This document shows positions 1 through 9,900 of a stretch of DNA of 40,627 nucleotides, in pieces (the first letter of the stretch is position 1; each line of letters starts with the position of its first letter). Source of the stretch: Bacteroidota bacterium (lineage in GTDB: Bacteria; Bacteroidota; Bacteroidia; Bacteroidales; F082); contig JAJRQZ010000053.1 of NCBI GenBank assembly GCA_024279935.1, positions 1-40,627 of the forward strand, read 5' to 3'. Under the pieces are notes generated by a model that searched no databases, was not told where the DNA came from, and worked only from the letters and a program-made list of their open reading frames with translations. The position numbers and the translations under genes are program-made.

Positions 1-22
1 AGAAGCATCTGGAGTGAAGGAA

Positions 23-85
23 TAGCCCTTCGCTCTCTTTGCTTCGTTTCGCTACGCTCCACTTCTCAAAGAGAGCGAAGGGCTA
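23..85. repeat. Long perfect inverted repeat (REP/MITE-like hairpin)
   Basis: Two perfectly complementary 19-base arms, at 23-41 and 67-85, flank a 25-base loop, so either strand could fold into a strong hairpin. It lies about 140 bases upstream of the hpt promoter and inside no gene. It has no T-run directly after it, which argues against a simple terminator. Its GC-rich arms contrast with the AT-rich sequence that follows. It could be a REP-like or miniature mobile element, or the end of a gene lying to the left; one copy alone cannot decide. Confidence 0.75.
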
Positions 86-221
86 GCATTTAAAACTATC
101 TTTTTGCCCGTAAAAGTTGCATTTACTAATGGAATCTATGGATACATAATTATCAAACTCCCCAAAAATCATCAGAGATAAAAAAAAAGCCCGGAAATAG
201 ATTTCTATTCAGGCTAAATTA

Positions 222-229
222 TATCTTTG
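222..229 (+). promoter_or_regulatory. -7 promoter element of hpt
   Basis: TATCTTTG matches the Bacteroidota primary-sigma -7 consensus TAnnTTTG and lies 27 bases before the ATG at 257. No convincing -33 TTTG was seen at the usual spacing. Confidence 0.55.
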
Positions 230-256
230 TAACCTTTTGTCAAATAATTGATAATT

Positions 257-793
257 ATGAATGTAATTCAGGTTCACGATAAATATTTCAGGCCTTTTAT
301 ACCGTTTGAGAAGATAGAGGAAGAGGTTAAAAGAATAGCCTGGGAGATCAACAAAGACCTTGAAGGTCAGAAGCCTTTGTTTTTATCGGTATTGAACGGG
401 TCGTTTATGTTTGCCGCCGATTTGCTCAAACACATCACCTTGAATTGTGAGATTTCTTTCGTGAAGCTCGCATCCTACTCAGGGACCGAATCAACACAAA
501 ACGTTCGGCAGCTTATAGGGTTCGATGAAGATATTTATGGGAAAACCGTCCTTGTAATAGAAGATATCATCGATTCGGGGCTTACCATGGAGAGGGTGCT
601 GGAACAATTGAAGGACAGGGGTGCACATGAGGTCAGGGTTGCTACACTGATGTTTAAGCCCGCTGCTTTTAAGCGCGACTATGAGATTCATTATAAAGGT
701 TTTGACATCGGCAATGAATTTATTATTGGTTACGGACTTGATTATAACAGGCAGGGCCGAAATTTAAAGGATATTTATATAATTGAAGAATAA
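257..793 (+). CDS. hpt: Hypoxanthine phosphoribosyltransferase
   Basis: Purine-salvage enzyme that transfers the phosphoribosyl group of PRPP to hypoxanthine or guanine, giving IMP or GMP, in the cytoplasm. The 178-residue protein has the usual family length. The acidic PRPP-binding loop EDIIDSGLTM lies near residue 100, preceded by the hydrophobic strand VLVI. The N-terminal flexible segment and the KLASYSGT stretch near residue 70 also fit HPRT. I start at the ATG at 257; the frame opens nine bases earlier at a TTG (248), but the ATG sits better behind the -7 element. The adenylate kinase gene begins 34 bases downstream, a pairing often seen in Bacteroidota, so the two are probably co-transcribed and feed the same nucleotide pool. 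Confidence 0.93.
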   Translation: MNVIQVHDKYFRPFIPFEKIEEEVKRIAWEINKDLEGQKPLFLSVLNGSFMFAADLLKHITLNCEISFVKLASYSGTESTQNVRQLIGFDEDIYGKTVLVIEDIIDSGLTMERVLEQLKDRGAHEVRVATLMFKPAAFKRDYEIHYKGFDIGNEFIIGYGLDYNRQGRNLKDIYIIEE

Positions 794-827
794 AGCCGGT
801 TAATTTTAATCTATTAAAATAAATTCT

Positions 828-1997
828 ATGTTAAATATTGCATTATTTGGCCCTCCCGGCGCTGGTAAGGGCACTCAATCCGAAAAGCTGCTGCATAAAT
901 ACAATCTAACCTACATTTCCACCGGGGATATGCTCCGTTCCGAAATTGCGGAAGGATCGGAATTGGGAATGGAGGCCAAATCGGTTATCGAAACAGGCGG
1001 GCTGGTGTCCGATGAGTTGATTGTGAGGATAATCGAAAAGAAGATCAAAACCGATACGGAGTCGAAAGGAATTCTTTTTGACGGTTTCCCGAGGACTACC
1101 GTACAGGCCTATATATTGGAAGGCTTACTCCTTAAGCTTAACAGCAAGCTCGACTGCATGATAAGCTTGGAAGTACCTGACAAAGAGCTTATAGGCCGTT
1201 TGCTCCTCAGGGCTAAAACCTCGGGTCGTTCCGATGATACGCTGGAAGTTATTAAAGTACGATTACAGGAGTATAACGACAAAACAAAGCCCGTTGCCGA
1301 TTTTTACGATAAAAAACATAAGTATTTTCCCGTTAACGGTGTTGGCAAAATAGATGAAATATTCGATAATATCGTCGATGTGGTTGAGAAAAACCGGAAG
1401 AAAGCCTATTCCAATATTGTATTATTGGGTCGCCCCGGTTCGGGCAAGGGTACTCAAGGAAGGCTTCTTGCCGATAAGCATGACCTTGTTTATATTTCAA
1501 CAGGTAAACTACTGAGAAAGGAAGTTGCCGATAATACCGAGATCGGAAAGGTCGCCAAACCTTATATGGACAAAGGTGAGATTGTCCCGGATGAAATACC
1601 TATTAAGCTCATCGAGACACAGATCAAGAAAAACCCCCATGCCAACGGGTTTATTTTCAAGGGTTTCCCAAGGACTATCGTACAGGCATATATTCTTGAC
1701 GGCTTGCTTCGAAGGGAAGGAATGAAAGTGTCGGGAGTTATCGACATGAAAGTGTCAACCCTTGAAGCCGTTAAAAGGTTGTCGGCACGGGCGAGAACTG
1801 AGCGAAAACGCCCCTATGACGAGAGTGCCGAGTTAATCGTCAACAGGCTCGAACAATATAACGACAAAACCATTCCGGTTTTGGATTTTTATAAAAAGCA
1901 AGATAAATATATTTCAGTTAAAGCAGAGATGAGCGCCCACAAGGTTTTCGAACTGCTTTCGGAACAGGTCGATTCAATTTGCAGAACGAATTATTAA
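828..1997 (+). CDS. adk: Tandem (two-domain) adenylate kinase, second domain degenerate
   Basis: Adenylate kinase converts ATP plus AMP to two ADP. At 389 residues this protein is about twice the normal length and consists of two homologous kinase domains, roughly residues 1-190 and 194-389. Domain 1 has every hallmark: P-loop GPPGAGKGT at 8-16, STGDMLR, DGFPRT, a short zinc-free LID with GRSDD, and RLQEYNDKT. Domain 2 keeps a P-loop (GRPGSGKGT) and NRLEQYNDKT, but reads STGKLLR, KGFPRT and KRPYDES where the conserved aspartates and LID motif should be. I infer that domain 1 is the working kinase, while domain 2 is impaired, altered in specificity or regulatory. Both halves stay in one continuous frame with no stop, so this is a true fusion. 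It sits between hpt and the aminopeptidase, probably in one operon. Confidence 0.9.
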   Translation: MLNIALFGPPGAGKGTQSEKLLHKYNLTYISTGDMLRSEIAEGSELGMEAKSVIETGGLVSDELIVRIIEKKIKTDTESKGILFDGFPRTTVQAYILEGLLLKLNSKLDCMISLEVPDKELIGRLLLRAKTSGRSDDTLEVIKVRLQEYNDKTKPVADFYDKKHKYFPVNGVGKIDEIFDNIVDVVEKNRKKAYSNIVLLGRPGSGKGTQGRLLADKHDLVYISTGKLLRKEVADNTEIGKVAKPYMDKGEIVPDEIPIKLIETQIKKNPHANGFIFKGFPRTIVQAYILDGLLRREGMKVSGVIDMKVSTLEAVKRLSARARTERKRPYDESAELIVNRLEQYNDKTIPVLDFYKKQDKYISVKAEMSAHKVFELLSEQVDSICRTNY

Positions 1998-2024
1998 TAT
2001 CGTTCCTAAATAAACAAAAATTCA

Positions 2025-3461
2025 ATGGATACAATTATTCGCAAGGCGTTGCGCAAACCAACAGCCGCCGACACGGTTTTTTTAATAAAAGCCAACAACG
2101 ACTTAAACAAGCTTGGTTTAAGCGATGATGAAATAAAATGGGTGAAAAAAATGCACCGGTCGAAATCCGGCGTGGTTGAGATCAACAGGTTTAAAAACCA
2201 TTTGTTCATAGTTTTTTGCGATACCCAGGGAACCAAGGTGGAGCGTGCCGAAAACCTCCGCAAGCTAGGAGCGGAAACGCAATTGCTAATTACTAAAAAT
2301 AAAATAGAGAGAGTTGTGCTGCAAACAGCCGGCGGGGCGAAAGATGATGCTTTCAACCTTTCACAGGGCTTGTTGCTGGCAAATTATAAGTTTACAAAAT
2401 ACAAGACAGACAGCGAAAAAGCAGAGTCCTGCCTCGAACAGCTTGATATATACTGCAACGATGCCACCGAAGACGATATTGAGGAGCTGAGGATAATCGT
2501 AGAGGCAGTTTATATTGCCAGGGACATGGTGAACGAGCCGGTTCAATACCTGACGGCTGTGCAGTTTTCAGAGGAATTTAAATTATTGGGGAAAGAAGCC
2601 GGCTTCAAGGTTGAGGTTTTTAACAAAAAGAAAATCGAGAGCCTTAAGATGGGCGGCTTGCTTGCTGTTAACAGGGGCAGTATCGACCCGCCCACTTTTT
2701 CGGTGCTGGAATGGAAACCTGAGGGCGCAGTGAATAAAGACCCCTATGTTTTTGTGGGCAAAGGTGTTGTTTACGATACCGGCGGGCTTAGCCTGAAACC
2801 GTCAAATTTCATGGATACGATGAAATGCGATATGGGTGGCGGCGCTGCCGTGGCCGGAGCCATTTACGCCATAGCCAAAGCCAAGATACCAGTTTATGTA
2901 GTTGTCTTGATTCCTGCCACGGACAACCGTCCTGACGGAAATGCCTATACGCCCGGCGACATAATTACAATGCATGACGGCACTACCGTCGAAGTACTAA
3001 ATACAGATGCCGAAGGTAGGATGATCTTGGCCGACGCACTTAGTTACGCCAAGAAATTCAAGCCCGGGCTTGTTATCGATGTTGCAACCTTGACAGGTGC
3101 GGCCTCAAGAGCAATTGGCCCAAATGCGATGGTAGGCATGCAATCGAAATGCGAACAGGATTTTGCAGAGCTTCAAAAGGCTGCTTTCAGGGTTCACGAG
3201 CGAATTGTGGAATTCCCTTTGTGGGATGAGTACAAGGAAATGATAAAATCGGAAATAGCGGACCTGAAAAACATAGGTGGCGTCGATGCAGGTGCGATCA
3301 CCGCCGGTAAGTTCCTCGAGCATTTTACCGATTACCCTTATGTCCACCTGGATATTGCCGGACCTGCTTTCCTTGCGAAAAGGGACGCCTACAAACCTGC
3401 CGGGGGCACCGGGATCGGAGTGAGGTTGCTTTATGATTTTATAAAAGAAAAGAGCTTATAG
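2025..3461 (+). CDS. pepA: Leucyl aminopeptidase, M17 family
   Basis: Cytosolic dinuclear-metal aminopeptidase that removes N-terminal residues from peptides. At 478 residues it is full length. The C-terminal catalytic half shows the family's metal and active-site motifs in order: GKGVVYDTGGLSLKP (lysine and aspartate ligands), MKCDMGGGAAV (aspartate), and the signature NTDAEGRMILADAL (aspartate and glutamate ligands, catalytic arginine). The N-terminal half is the less conserved M17 macrodomain-like part. The start ATG lies 27 bases after the adenylate kinase stop, so it is probably in the same transcript, which a hairpin at 3488-3516 appears to end. Confidence 0.95.
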   Translation: MDTIIRKALRKPTAADTVFLIKANNDLNKLGLSDDEIKWVKKMHRSKSGVVEINRFKNHLFIVFCDTQGTKVERAENLRKLGAETQLLITKNKIERVVLQTAGGAKDDAFNLSQGLLLANYKFTKYKTDSEKAESCLEQLDIYCNDATEDDIEELRIIVEAVYIARDMVNEPVQYLTAVQFSEEFKLLGKEAGFKVEVFNKKKIESLKMGGLLAVNRGSIDPPTFSVLEWKPEGAVNKDPYVFVGKGVVYDTGGLSLKPSNFMDTMKCDMGGGAAVAGAIYAIAKAKIPVYVVVLIPATDNRPDGNAYTPGDIITMHDGTTVEVLNTDAEGRMILADALSYAKKFKPGLVIDVATLTGAASRAIGPNAMVGMQSKCEQDFAELQKAAFRVHERIVEFPLWDEYKEMIKSEIADLKNIGGVDAGAITAGKFLEHFTDYPYVHLDIAGPAFLAKRDAYKPAGGTGIGVRLLYDFIKEKSL

Positions 3462-3487
3462 GAACCCGCATTAGATCAAAAAAACCT

Positions 3488-3516
3488 CAAAACCACCTAA
3501 AATCAAGGTGGTTTTG
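3488..3516 (+). terminator. Hairpin terminator after pepA
   Basis: Perfect 11-base arms (3488-3498 and 3506-3516) with a 7-base loop begin 26 bases after the pepA stop. The 3' arm ends in a short T run and is followed by TCGT. The same GGTTTTGTCGT tail occurs at the hairpin near 11425. Confidence 0.75.
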
Positions 3517-3569
3517 TCGTACATGGGGTTTTTAACAATATTATCCTATCCCGTATTGAAAATAAATCC

Positions 3570-3577
3570 TAATTTTG
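3570..3577 (+). promoter_or_regulatory. -7 promoter element of the lipoprotein gene
   Basis: TAATTTTG matches TAnnTTTG and lies 26 bases before the ATG at 3604. It supports that start over the GTG at 3508, which falls inside the upstream terminator hairpin. Confidence 0.55.
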
Positions 3578-3603
3578 ACCCTTCAATCTTAATTAAAACA
3601 ACA

Positions 3604-4578
3604 ATGGGAATTTTCAAACCGCTATTCGTAATATTAATTGTTTCCTCACTTTTTTCATCCTGTAGCAACGATGTTGACATTTATGCCGATTATAAGGATA
3701 TCACTGTTGTTTATGGGTTGTTGGATGCGTCGGACGATACTACCTGGCTGAAGGTTACCAAAGCGTTTTCCGGCCCGGGAAATGCAATTGTGTTCGCCCA
3801 AAACCCTGATTCCAGTAATTATAACTATAAATTGGATGTTAAAATCAAGGGGGTAGAAAATGGTGTTGAAAAGCAAACCATCGTTTTTGATACTATTACT
3901 GTCAGGAACAAGAAACCGGGCGATAGTGTCTTTTATTTTCCTGATCAGCTGGTTTACTTTACAACACAAACGCTTGACGCAAATTATAAATACATCCTGA
4001 CCGTTAATAAACAACAAGAAGAGTTAACGGCCGAAACCGGTCTGGTCAACGACTTTTCAATAAGCTACCCTAATCGATATATTAATTTCATGTCGGACAA
4101 GGATATTGAATGGTATAGCGGAAAAAATGGCAAGCGTTACGAGGCAAGCCTAGTTTTTCATTATAAGGAGCTCCTTGCCGGCTCGGTCGATACTACCTAT
4201 GGATCAGTAGGTTGGTATCTGGGCATGCGTAAATCGAACACCCTTGACGGTGGCGAGGACTTGTATATAGGTTATTTAGGTAATGCGTTTTATTCAACAC
4301 TTGAAAACCAATTGGACAAACCTCTGAATGTTAAAAGGTGGGCTGGCAATGTAGATGTTATTATCGCCAGTGCTTCACAGGTTTTTGATACTTATATCGA
4401 AGTAAACGAAGGTAACGACAACCTCTTGTCGGAAGTGCCTGTTTATACAAATATCGAAGGCGGTTACGGGATATTTGCTTCCAGGAGGACGATCATAAAA
4501 GAGGTTGGTCTTTCGGTTCAAACTGAGCTGAAGCTCATTTCCGAGTATCCTGACCTGGGTTTCCAGCCCAAACAATAA
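3604..4578 (+). CDS. Uncharacterised Bacteroidota lipoprotein
   Basis: A 324-residue exported lipoprotein of a family I cannot name. The N terminus is a lipoprotein signal: a hydrophobic stretch (KPLFVILIVSSLF) followed by the lipobox FSSC, with the presumed lipidated cysteine at about residue 18. The rest is rich in beta-strand-like alternation, with no catalytic motif that I recognise. The frame continues upstream to a GTG at 3508, but that codon lies in the pepA terminator and the extra residues would spoil the signal. Start 3604 also follows a -7 element. It appears to be a single-gene unit between pepA and dnaK. An outer-membrane or periplasmic location is inferred. Confidence 0.82.
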   Translation: MGIFKPLFVILIVSSLFSSCSNDVDIYADYKDITVVYGLLDASDDTTWLKVTKAFSGPGNAIVFAQNPDSSNYNYKLDVKIKGVENGVEKQTIVFDTITVRNKKPGDSVFYFPDQLVYFTTQTLDANYKYILTVNKQQEELTAETGLVNDFSISYPNRYINFMSDKDIEWYSGKNGKRYEASLVFHYKELLAGSVDTTYGSVGWYLGMRKSNTLDGGEDLYIGYLGNAFYSTLENQLDKPLNVKRWAGNVDVIIASASQVFDTYIEVNEGNDNLLSEVPVYTNIEGGYGIFASRRTIIKEVGLSVQTELKLISEYPDLGFQPKQ

Positions 4579-4600
4579 TAAAACACAAGCCGGTTTTATT
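4577..4600 (+). terminator. AT-rich hairpin after the lipoprotein gene
   Basis: Eight-base arms (4577-4584 and 4593-4600) around an 8-base loop overlap the stop codon of the lipoprotein gene; the 3' arm is T-rich. It probably terminates that transcript. Confidence 0.5.
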
Positions 4601-4708
4601 TACTGCCCAGTGCCCCGCTTGATGCTCTTCAGGGATAGTATTTCCCGCACGGCAAAGACCTTTATCAGTTTTCTGCCATGTTGTCATTATTCTTTTAGTG
4701 GCATAATA

Positions 4709-4739
4709 CTTGAAAAGCACAAAACCAATTACATAAATT
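4709..4739 (+). promoter_or_regulatory. Possible promoter of dnaK
   Basis: A TTGAAA at 4710-4715 (within CTTGAAA) is followed at about 18 bases by TAAATT (4734-4739). The sequence lacks TAnnTTTG and any CIRCE-like inverted repeat. CTTGAAA resembles a heat-shock -35, but no matching -10 is present at the right distance. The call is weak. Confidence 0.25.
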
Positions 4740-4778
4740 AGAGTTAAAGATTAATACAAATAATTAAATAAAGATAAA

Positions 4779-6689
4779 ATGGGAAAAATAATCGGAATCG
4801 ACTTAGGAACTACAAACTCATGTGTTGCCGTAATGGAAGGTAACGAGCCGGTAGTTATTCCAAACAGTGAAGGACGCCGTACTACTCCTTCTATAGTTGG
4901 CTTTACCGACAATGGAGAAAGAAAAGTAGGTGATCCCGCAAAAAGACAAGCAATTACAAATCCAATAAATACCGTTTCCTCGATAAAACGATTTATGGGC
5001 AACTCCTTTGGCGAAGTCTCCAAGGAGATCAACCGCGTGCCTTATAATGTTGTTAAAGGTGACAACAACACGCCTCGCGTGAAAATTAATGACAGGATGT
5101 ACACGCCTCAGGAAATCTCGGCCATCGTTCTTCAAAAAATGAAGAAAACCGCCGAGGATTATCTTGGGCAAACGGTAACTGAAGCAGTAATTACCGTTCC
5201 CGCATATTTCAACGACTCACAACGTCAGGCAACAAAGGAAGCCGGGGAAATAGCAGGCTTAACAGTAAAGAGGATTATCAACGAGCCCACGGCAGCATCT
5301 CTTGCCTACGGTCTCGATAAAAAGATGGAAGACCGCACAGTTGCGGTTTTCGACCTTGGCGGCGGCACTTTCGATATCTCAATTCTTGAGCTCGGAGATG
5401 GCGTTTTCGAGGTAAAATCAACTAACGGCAATACCCACCTTGGCGGCGATGATTTTGACGAAGTTGTCATTAACTGGCTTGCCGACGAATTTAAGTCCGA
5501 TGAAGGGCTTGATTTAAAACAAGATCCAATGGCGCTCCAGCGTTTGAAAGAAGCTGCCGAAAAAGCAAAAATAGAGCTTTCCAGCTCTACTGAAACAGAA
5601 ATCAACCTGCCGTACATCATGCCCGTTGACGGCGTGCCAAAACACTTGGTCCGCAAGCTTACCCGCGCTAAATTCGAACAATTGGCCGATCATTTGATAC
5701 AGGCAACCCTTGCCCCATGTAAAGAAGCCCTCAAGGATGCTTCAATGACGGCAAGCGATATAGACGATGTAATACTCGTCGGTGGATCAACTCGCATCCC
5801 GGCCATTCAAGCTATCGTAAAGGATTTCTTCGGAAAAGAGCCTTCAAAAGGTGTTAACCCCGACGAAGTCGTCGCAATTGGGGCAGCCATACAGGGCGGA
5901 GTTCTTACCGGTGAGGTTAAAGACGTGCTCCTTCTTGATATAACGCCTCTTTCTTTGGGAATTGAAACTTTAGGCGGTGTCATGACTAAATTGATCGAGT
6001 CGAATACAACAATACCTACTAAGAAGTCGGAGACCTTCTCTACTGCAGCAGATAACCAACCATCAGTCGAGATCCATGTGCTTCAGGGCGAGCGCCCGAT
6101 GGCAAATCAAAATAAAAGTATCGGACGATTCCACCTAGACGGGCTTCCACCGGCACCTCGCGGCGTCCCTCAAATCGAAGTGGCTTTCGATATCGACTCG
6201 AACGGAATCTTAAATGTTTCAGCTAAAGATAAAGCGACCGGGAAATCGCAAAGCATCAGGATCGAAGCTTCTTCTGGCCTTTCCGACGAGGAAATTAAAA
6301 AAATGAAAGCCGATGCTGAAGCCAATGCCGATGCCGATAAGCAAGCCAAGGAAAGAATCGATAAGCTTAATGCCGCCGACGCGCTTGTTTTCCAAACGGA
6401 AAAACAACTTAAGGAATATGGCGACAAACTTCCAGCCGATAAGAAATCGGAGATCGAAAGTAGTCTCGAAGCCTTAAGAACAGCTCATAAAAGCCAGGAT
6501 ATCCCTGCTATCGACACTGCCATGGAGAAGCTTAATGCAGCATGGCAGAAAGCCAGCGAGGACATGTATAAAGATACTCAGGCTGGTCAAACGCCTCCAA
6601 ACGCAGCCCCGGAAAACGGGAATGCTGGGGCCGGAAGTGGCGATGATGAAGTTACAGACGTTGATTTTGAGGAAGTTGATGATAAATAA
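4779..6689 (+). CDS. dnaK: Chaperone protein DnaK (Hsp70)
   Basis: ATP-dependent cytosolic chaperone that binds exposed hydrophobic segments together with DnaJ and GrpE. The 636-residue protein is of standard length. The ATPase domain (about 1-385) shows [13 protein letters not shown] at the N terminus, the phosphate-2 motif [12 protein letters not shown], and VGGSTRIP. The substrate-binding domain and helical lid follow, and the protein ends in the typical acidic tail EEVDDK. No dnaJ or grpE lies in the window, so it stands alone, with about 200 bases of leader upstream and tandem hairpins downstream. No CIRCE operator was seen. Confidence 0.98.
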   Translation: MGKIIGIDLGTTNSCVAVMEGNEPVVIPNSEGRRTTPSIVGFTDNGERKVGDPAKRQAITNPINTVSSIKRFMGNSFGEVSKEINRVPYNVVKGDNNTPRVKINDRMYTPQEISAIVLQKMKKTAEDYLGQTVTEAVITVPAYFNDSQRQATKEAGEIAGLTVKRIINEPTAASLAYGLDKKMEDRTVAVFDLGGGTFDISILELGDGVFEVKSTNGNTHLGGDDFDEVVINWLADEFKSDEGLDLKQDPMALQRLKEAAEKAKIELSSSTETEINLPYIMPVDGVPKHLVRKLTRAKFEQLADHLIQATLAPCKEALKDASMTASDIDDVILVGGSTRIPAIQAIVKDFFGKEPSKGVNPDEVVAIGAAIQGGVLTGEVKDVLLLDITPLSLGIETLGGVMTKLIESNTTIPTKKSETFSTAADNQPSVEIHVLQGERPMANQNKSIGRFHLDGLPPAPRGVPQIEVAFDIDSNGILNVSAKDKATGKSQSIRIEASSGLSDEEIKKMKADAEANADADKQAKERIDKLNAADALVFQTEKQLKEYGDKLPADKKSEIESSLEALRTAHKSQDIPAIDTAMEKLNAAWQKASEDMYKDTQAGQTPPNAAPENGNAGAGSGDDEVTDVDFEEVDDK

Positions 6690-6709
6690 ATAGGAAAGTT
6701 TAACTGTTG

Positions 6710-6748
6710 AAAAGTTGTCGGTGAAAACCGGCAACTTTTTTTTTGTTT
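6710..6748 (+). terminator. Strong intrinsic terminator after dnaK
   Basis: A 12-base-pair stem (6710-6721 with 6728-6739, one G-T wobble) with a 6-base loop is followed by an uninterrupted T tract. It starts 20 bases after the dnaK stop. Confidence 0.9.
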
Positions 6749-6822
6749 ATCTAAATATGTTTTTACCTTCGTAGGTTCTGTTTTTAATGCCATCTTAACT
6801 CCGCTTTGAGTTAATATGTTTT

Positions 6823-6844
6823 ACTCCTCTCGAGGAGTTTTTTT
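6823..6844 (+). terminator. Second hairpin with T tract downstream of dnaK
   Basis: Seven-base arms (6823-6829 and 6832-6838) with a tight 2-base turn are followed by a run of T. A smaller 6-base-pair hairpin (6796-6801 with 6808-6813) lies just before it. Together they look like a back-up terminator insulating the large secreted-protein gene from dnaK. Confidence 0.6.
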
Positions 6845-6931
6845 AGCTATTTAATAATCATTTGAATATTTTGGCATCAGAAATTAAATACAAATTTGAA
6901 AATTATTTATCACAAATTAATTATAGTATAT

Positions 6932-9900
6932 ATGAAAAAGAAAATTACACTTAAAAAAATTGCGCTTCAATTGTTTTTCGTAATGTTTTTTAGTATGGGC
7001 CTAAATGCCCAAACAATAGTTACCAACGGCGATTTTGAAAGCTGGACAGCAGGTGTTCCCGATGGGTGGACAACCATAGAATCCGGGATTACCGTTACTG
7101 AGGAAACAGCAACCATTCATGGAGGCAGCAGTTCCGCTTCTATCGATGTTACAACAACAGTTCAAGGCGACACTGACTTCCGTCAGGACGTTAGCGTGGT
7201 GGCCGGAACAACTTATGATGTAAGCGTATGGGTTTATCATACCGAAGGAAATGTGAAGGCAAGGTTATATGTCGGCACTTACCAGAATTATTCCGATAAC
7301 ACTATTACGGGATCTTGGCAGGAAATGACATATACCTATTCGGCCGGATCGACGGGAACCATAGAAATAGGTCTCCGCTTTTATGACCAAACCGGTTTCG
7401 ACGGATCCGAGATTGTTTATGTTGACGATTTTGTGATGACACCTCAGGTATCGACGGCAACTGTTTTATATCTGGAGGGTTTTGATGCAAACCTCGGGCA
7501 AACAACACAATACTCAGTTACAGGGGCGGAAGTGTGGGAGTTTGCCTCAAGTTATGGCCTGCCACCCGGCTGTTCCAAAATGAACGGTTATAGCGGGGGG
7601 GCGCAGGACAACGAGGACTGGCTGATTACCGATGCCATCGATTGTTCAGACTATACAAATATCAAGCTTCGTTTCGACCATGCCAGGAACTATGCCGATA
7701 ATACAGGCTTGTTTGTTATGGTTTCCACTGATTATGACGGAGTTGGCGACCCAAATAGTTTTACGTGGACTGATCTCACAAGCCAATTTACATTTCCCGA
7801 TCCGGGCGGGTGGACCTTCATCGATGCCGGAACTGTGGATATTACCGCAAATTCGGGAGCATCTACTTATATAGCCTTTAAATATACAAGTACGACTGCC
7901 GCCGCCGCAACATGGGAAGTGGATAACGTTAAAGTAGAAGGCGATTTTAATGTGACTGCTTATGTTGCCGGTACGTTCAATTCATGGAACGCTTCCGACC
8001 CGGATTATGAAATGTCGTTGAACGCCAACGATGTCATGGACCTTACAAAAAACCTCCCGGCAGCAAATCACGAATATAAAATCGTGGAAGACGGGTCATG
8101 GTATCCCGGAACCAATCAAACAATAAACCTTTCAGCCTCAGAAGATATCACTTGGAAGTGGAATTATCATGACAACCTGGTCACACATACTATTCCGGTA
8201 GTGGCAGGAAACTTCTTAAGCACGCTTGGCGGTAACGATTGGGACCCCACCGAACTAATGGGCGAAATGAGCGACCCCGATGGCGATGATGTTTTTACTT
8301 TACAACTTACGATACCTCAAGGAAGCTATGAATGCAAGGTTACCCTCAACCATAACTGGGATCAAAGCACGGGTGGCAACATACCCTTTACCACTGATGG
8401 TGTAACACCTACGATTTTTACTTACGAATTTGCTACAAATACAACCACGGTTTCAGGCCCTGCCCCCCCGTCGGCAACGGTTACGTTTATTGTTTACGAC
8501 ACGCTGGGCCAAAACTATGACGGTTTTTACCTTAAAGGAAGCTGGGACGCTGATGGTAATTATGACCCTTCATGGAATAATGGCAATGAGCATACTCCTT
8601 TTTATGATGATGGCACCAACGGCGACATAACCGCTGATGATAATGTGTGGACTTGCCAGCAGGATCTTACTTCCGACGACGGTGCAAATACCTGGGAGTG
8701 GGGTGTTGACGATACCGAGCATAATTGGGTGGACGGAAACTGGACTTTTCAGGTAATAGACGGCACAGCCCAGACGCGAACGTGGGAAGTGCCTGATTCC
8801 CCGTATGTTATCATTAACGAAATAATGTATAATTCACCCGGTGCCGATGAAGAATGGGTTGAGCTTTATAATCCTACTTCAAGTTCTATTGACCTTGAGG
8901 ACTGGAAACTTTTGGACAGCGATGCCAGTCATGCCCCTATTGTTATTACGGCAGGACATTCAATTCCTGCAGAAGGATATTTCACAATACAGGTTACGGA
9001 TAATGGCAACTTTCCTTTTACTCCCGACTTTGATGGCTCCGGAAACTTCGGCCTCAACAACGGAGGTGATAATGTCAGGATGTATAATGCCGATGGCATC
9101 CTTATCGACCATGTCCCTTATCTTGATAATGGCGACTGGCCCACGGAACCTGATGGCAACGGCCCTTCGCTCTCGCTTGTAGATCCCGATACGGATAATA
9201 GCCTTGGCGCTAGTTGGGACGCAAGTCGCCAGGACGGCGGCAGCCCCGGTGAGGAAAATTTCCCCCCTCTTCCTTATGTTACCGTTATCTCCCCCAATGG
9301 GGGCGAAAGCATCCAGCTCGATTCCTATTTTGATATAACATGGGAATATGGCATTTTGGAAGGCGCCATAAAAATTGAAATCGTAAGGGAAGGCCAGAAC
9401 CCCGAGCTTATTACTTCTGGGATAGATGTGGCCGATACAGTATATTCATGGTATGTTTTCGAGTCCCTCGAACTTGCCAACGATTATAAGATCATTATTA
9501 CCAGCCTCGACGACGAAGATGTTAATGACGAAAGTGATGATTATTTCTCGATCGTCCCTCATTATAATATCCCTCAACTGGTTTTGACCGAAATTATGTA
9601 CAACCCCCCGGAAGCAGGAGAGGATTCCCTAGAGTTGATTGAGATTTACAATAATGGCGACGATACCGTTAATATGGATAACCTTTATTTCTCACAAGGT
9701 GTTGAATATGATTTCCCGGATATCGAGATTCTGCCTGATTCATTCCTCTTGGTAGCAAAGGATTCCTTGTCGATGCTGGCAACTTTTAATGTTAATGCTT
9801 ATCAATGGACGGGCGGTGGCTTGAGCAATGGGGGCGAAGACATCGAGATTATGGATAATTATGATAATGTAATCGACTATGTTGACTACGATGATTATCT

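Noticed and set aside
3508-3603. Longer GTG start for the lipoprotein
   Set aside because: The GTG lies in the 3' arm of the pepA terminator, and the extra 32 residues precede an intact lipoprotein signal that starts at 3604 behind a -7 element.
4709-4739. Classical sigma-32 heat-shock promoter before dnaK
   Set aside because: CTTGAAA is present, but the matching -10 (CCCCATnT) is absent at the right spacing and RpoH is generally lacking in this phylum; kept only as a weak generic promoter.
8461-8468. C7 run in the giant cargo gene, and G7 runs near 7575 and 16345, as phase-variation sites
   Set aside because: They are deep inside genes and only seven long; the run near 16345 encodes the essential LSGGQ motif. 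None is as suggestive as the G9 tract.
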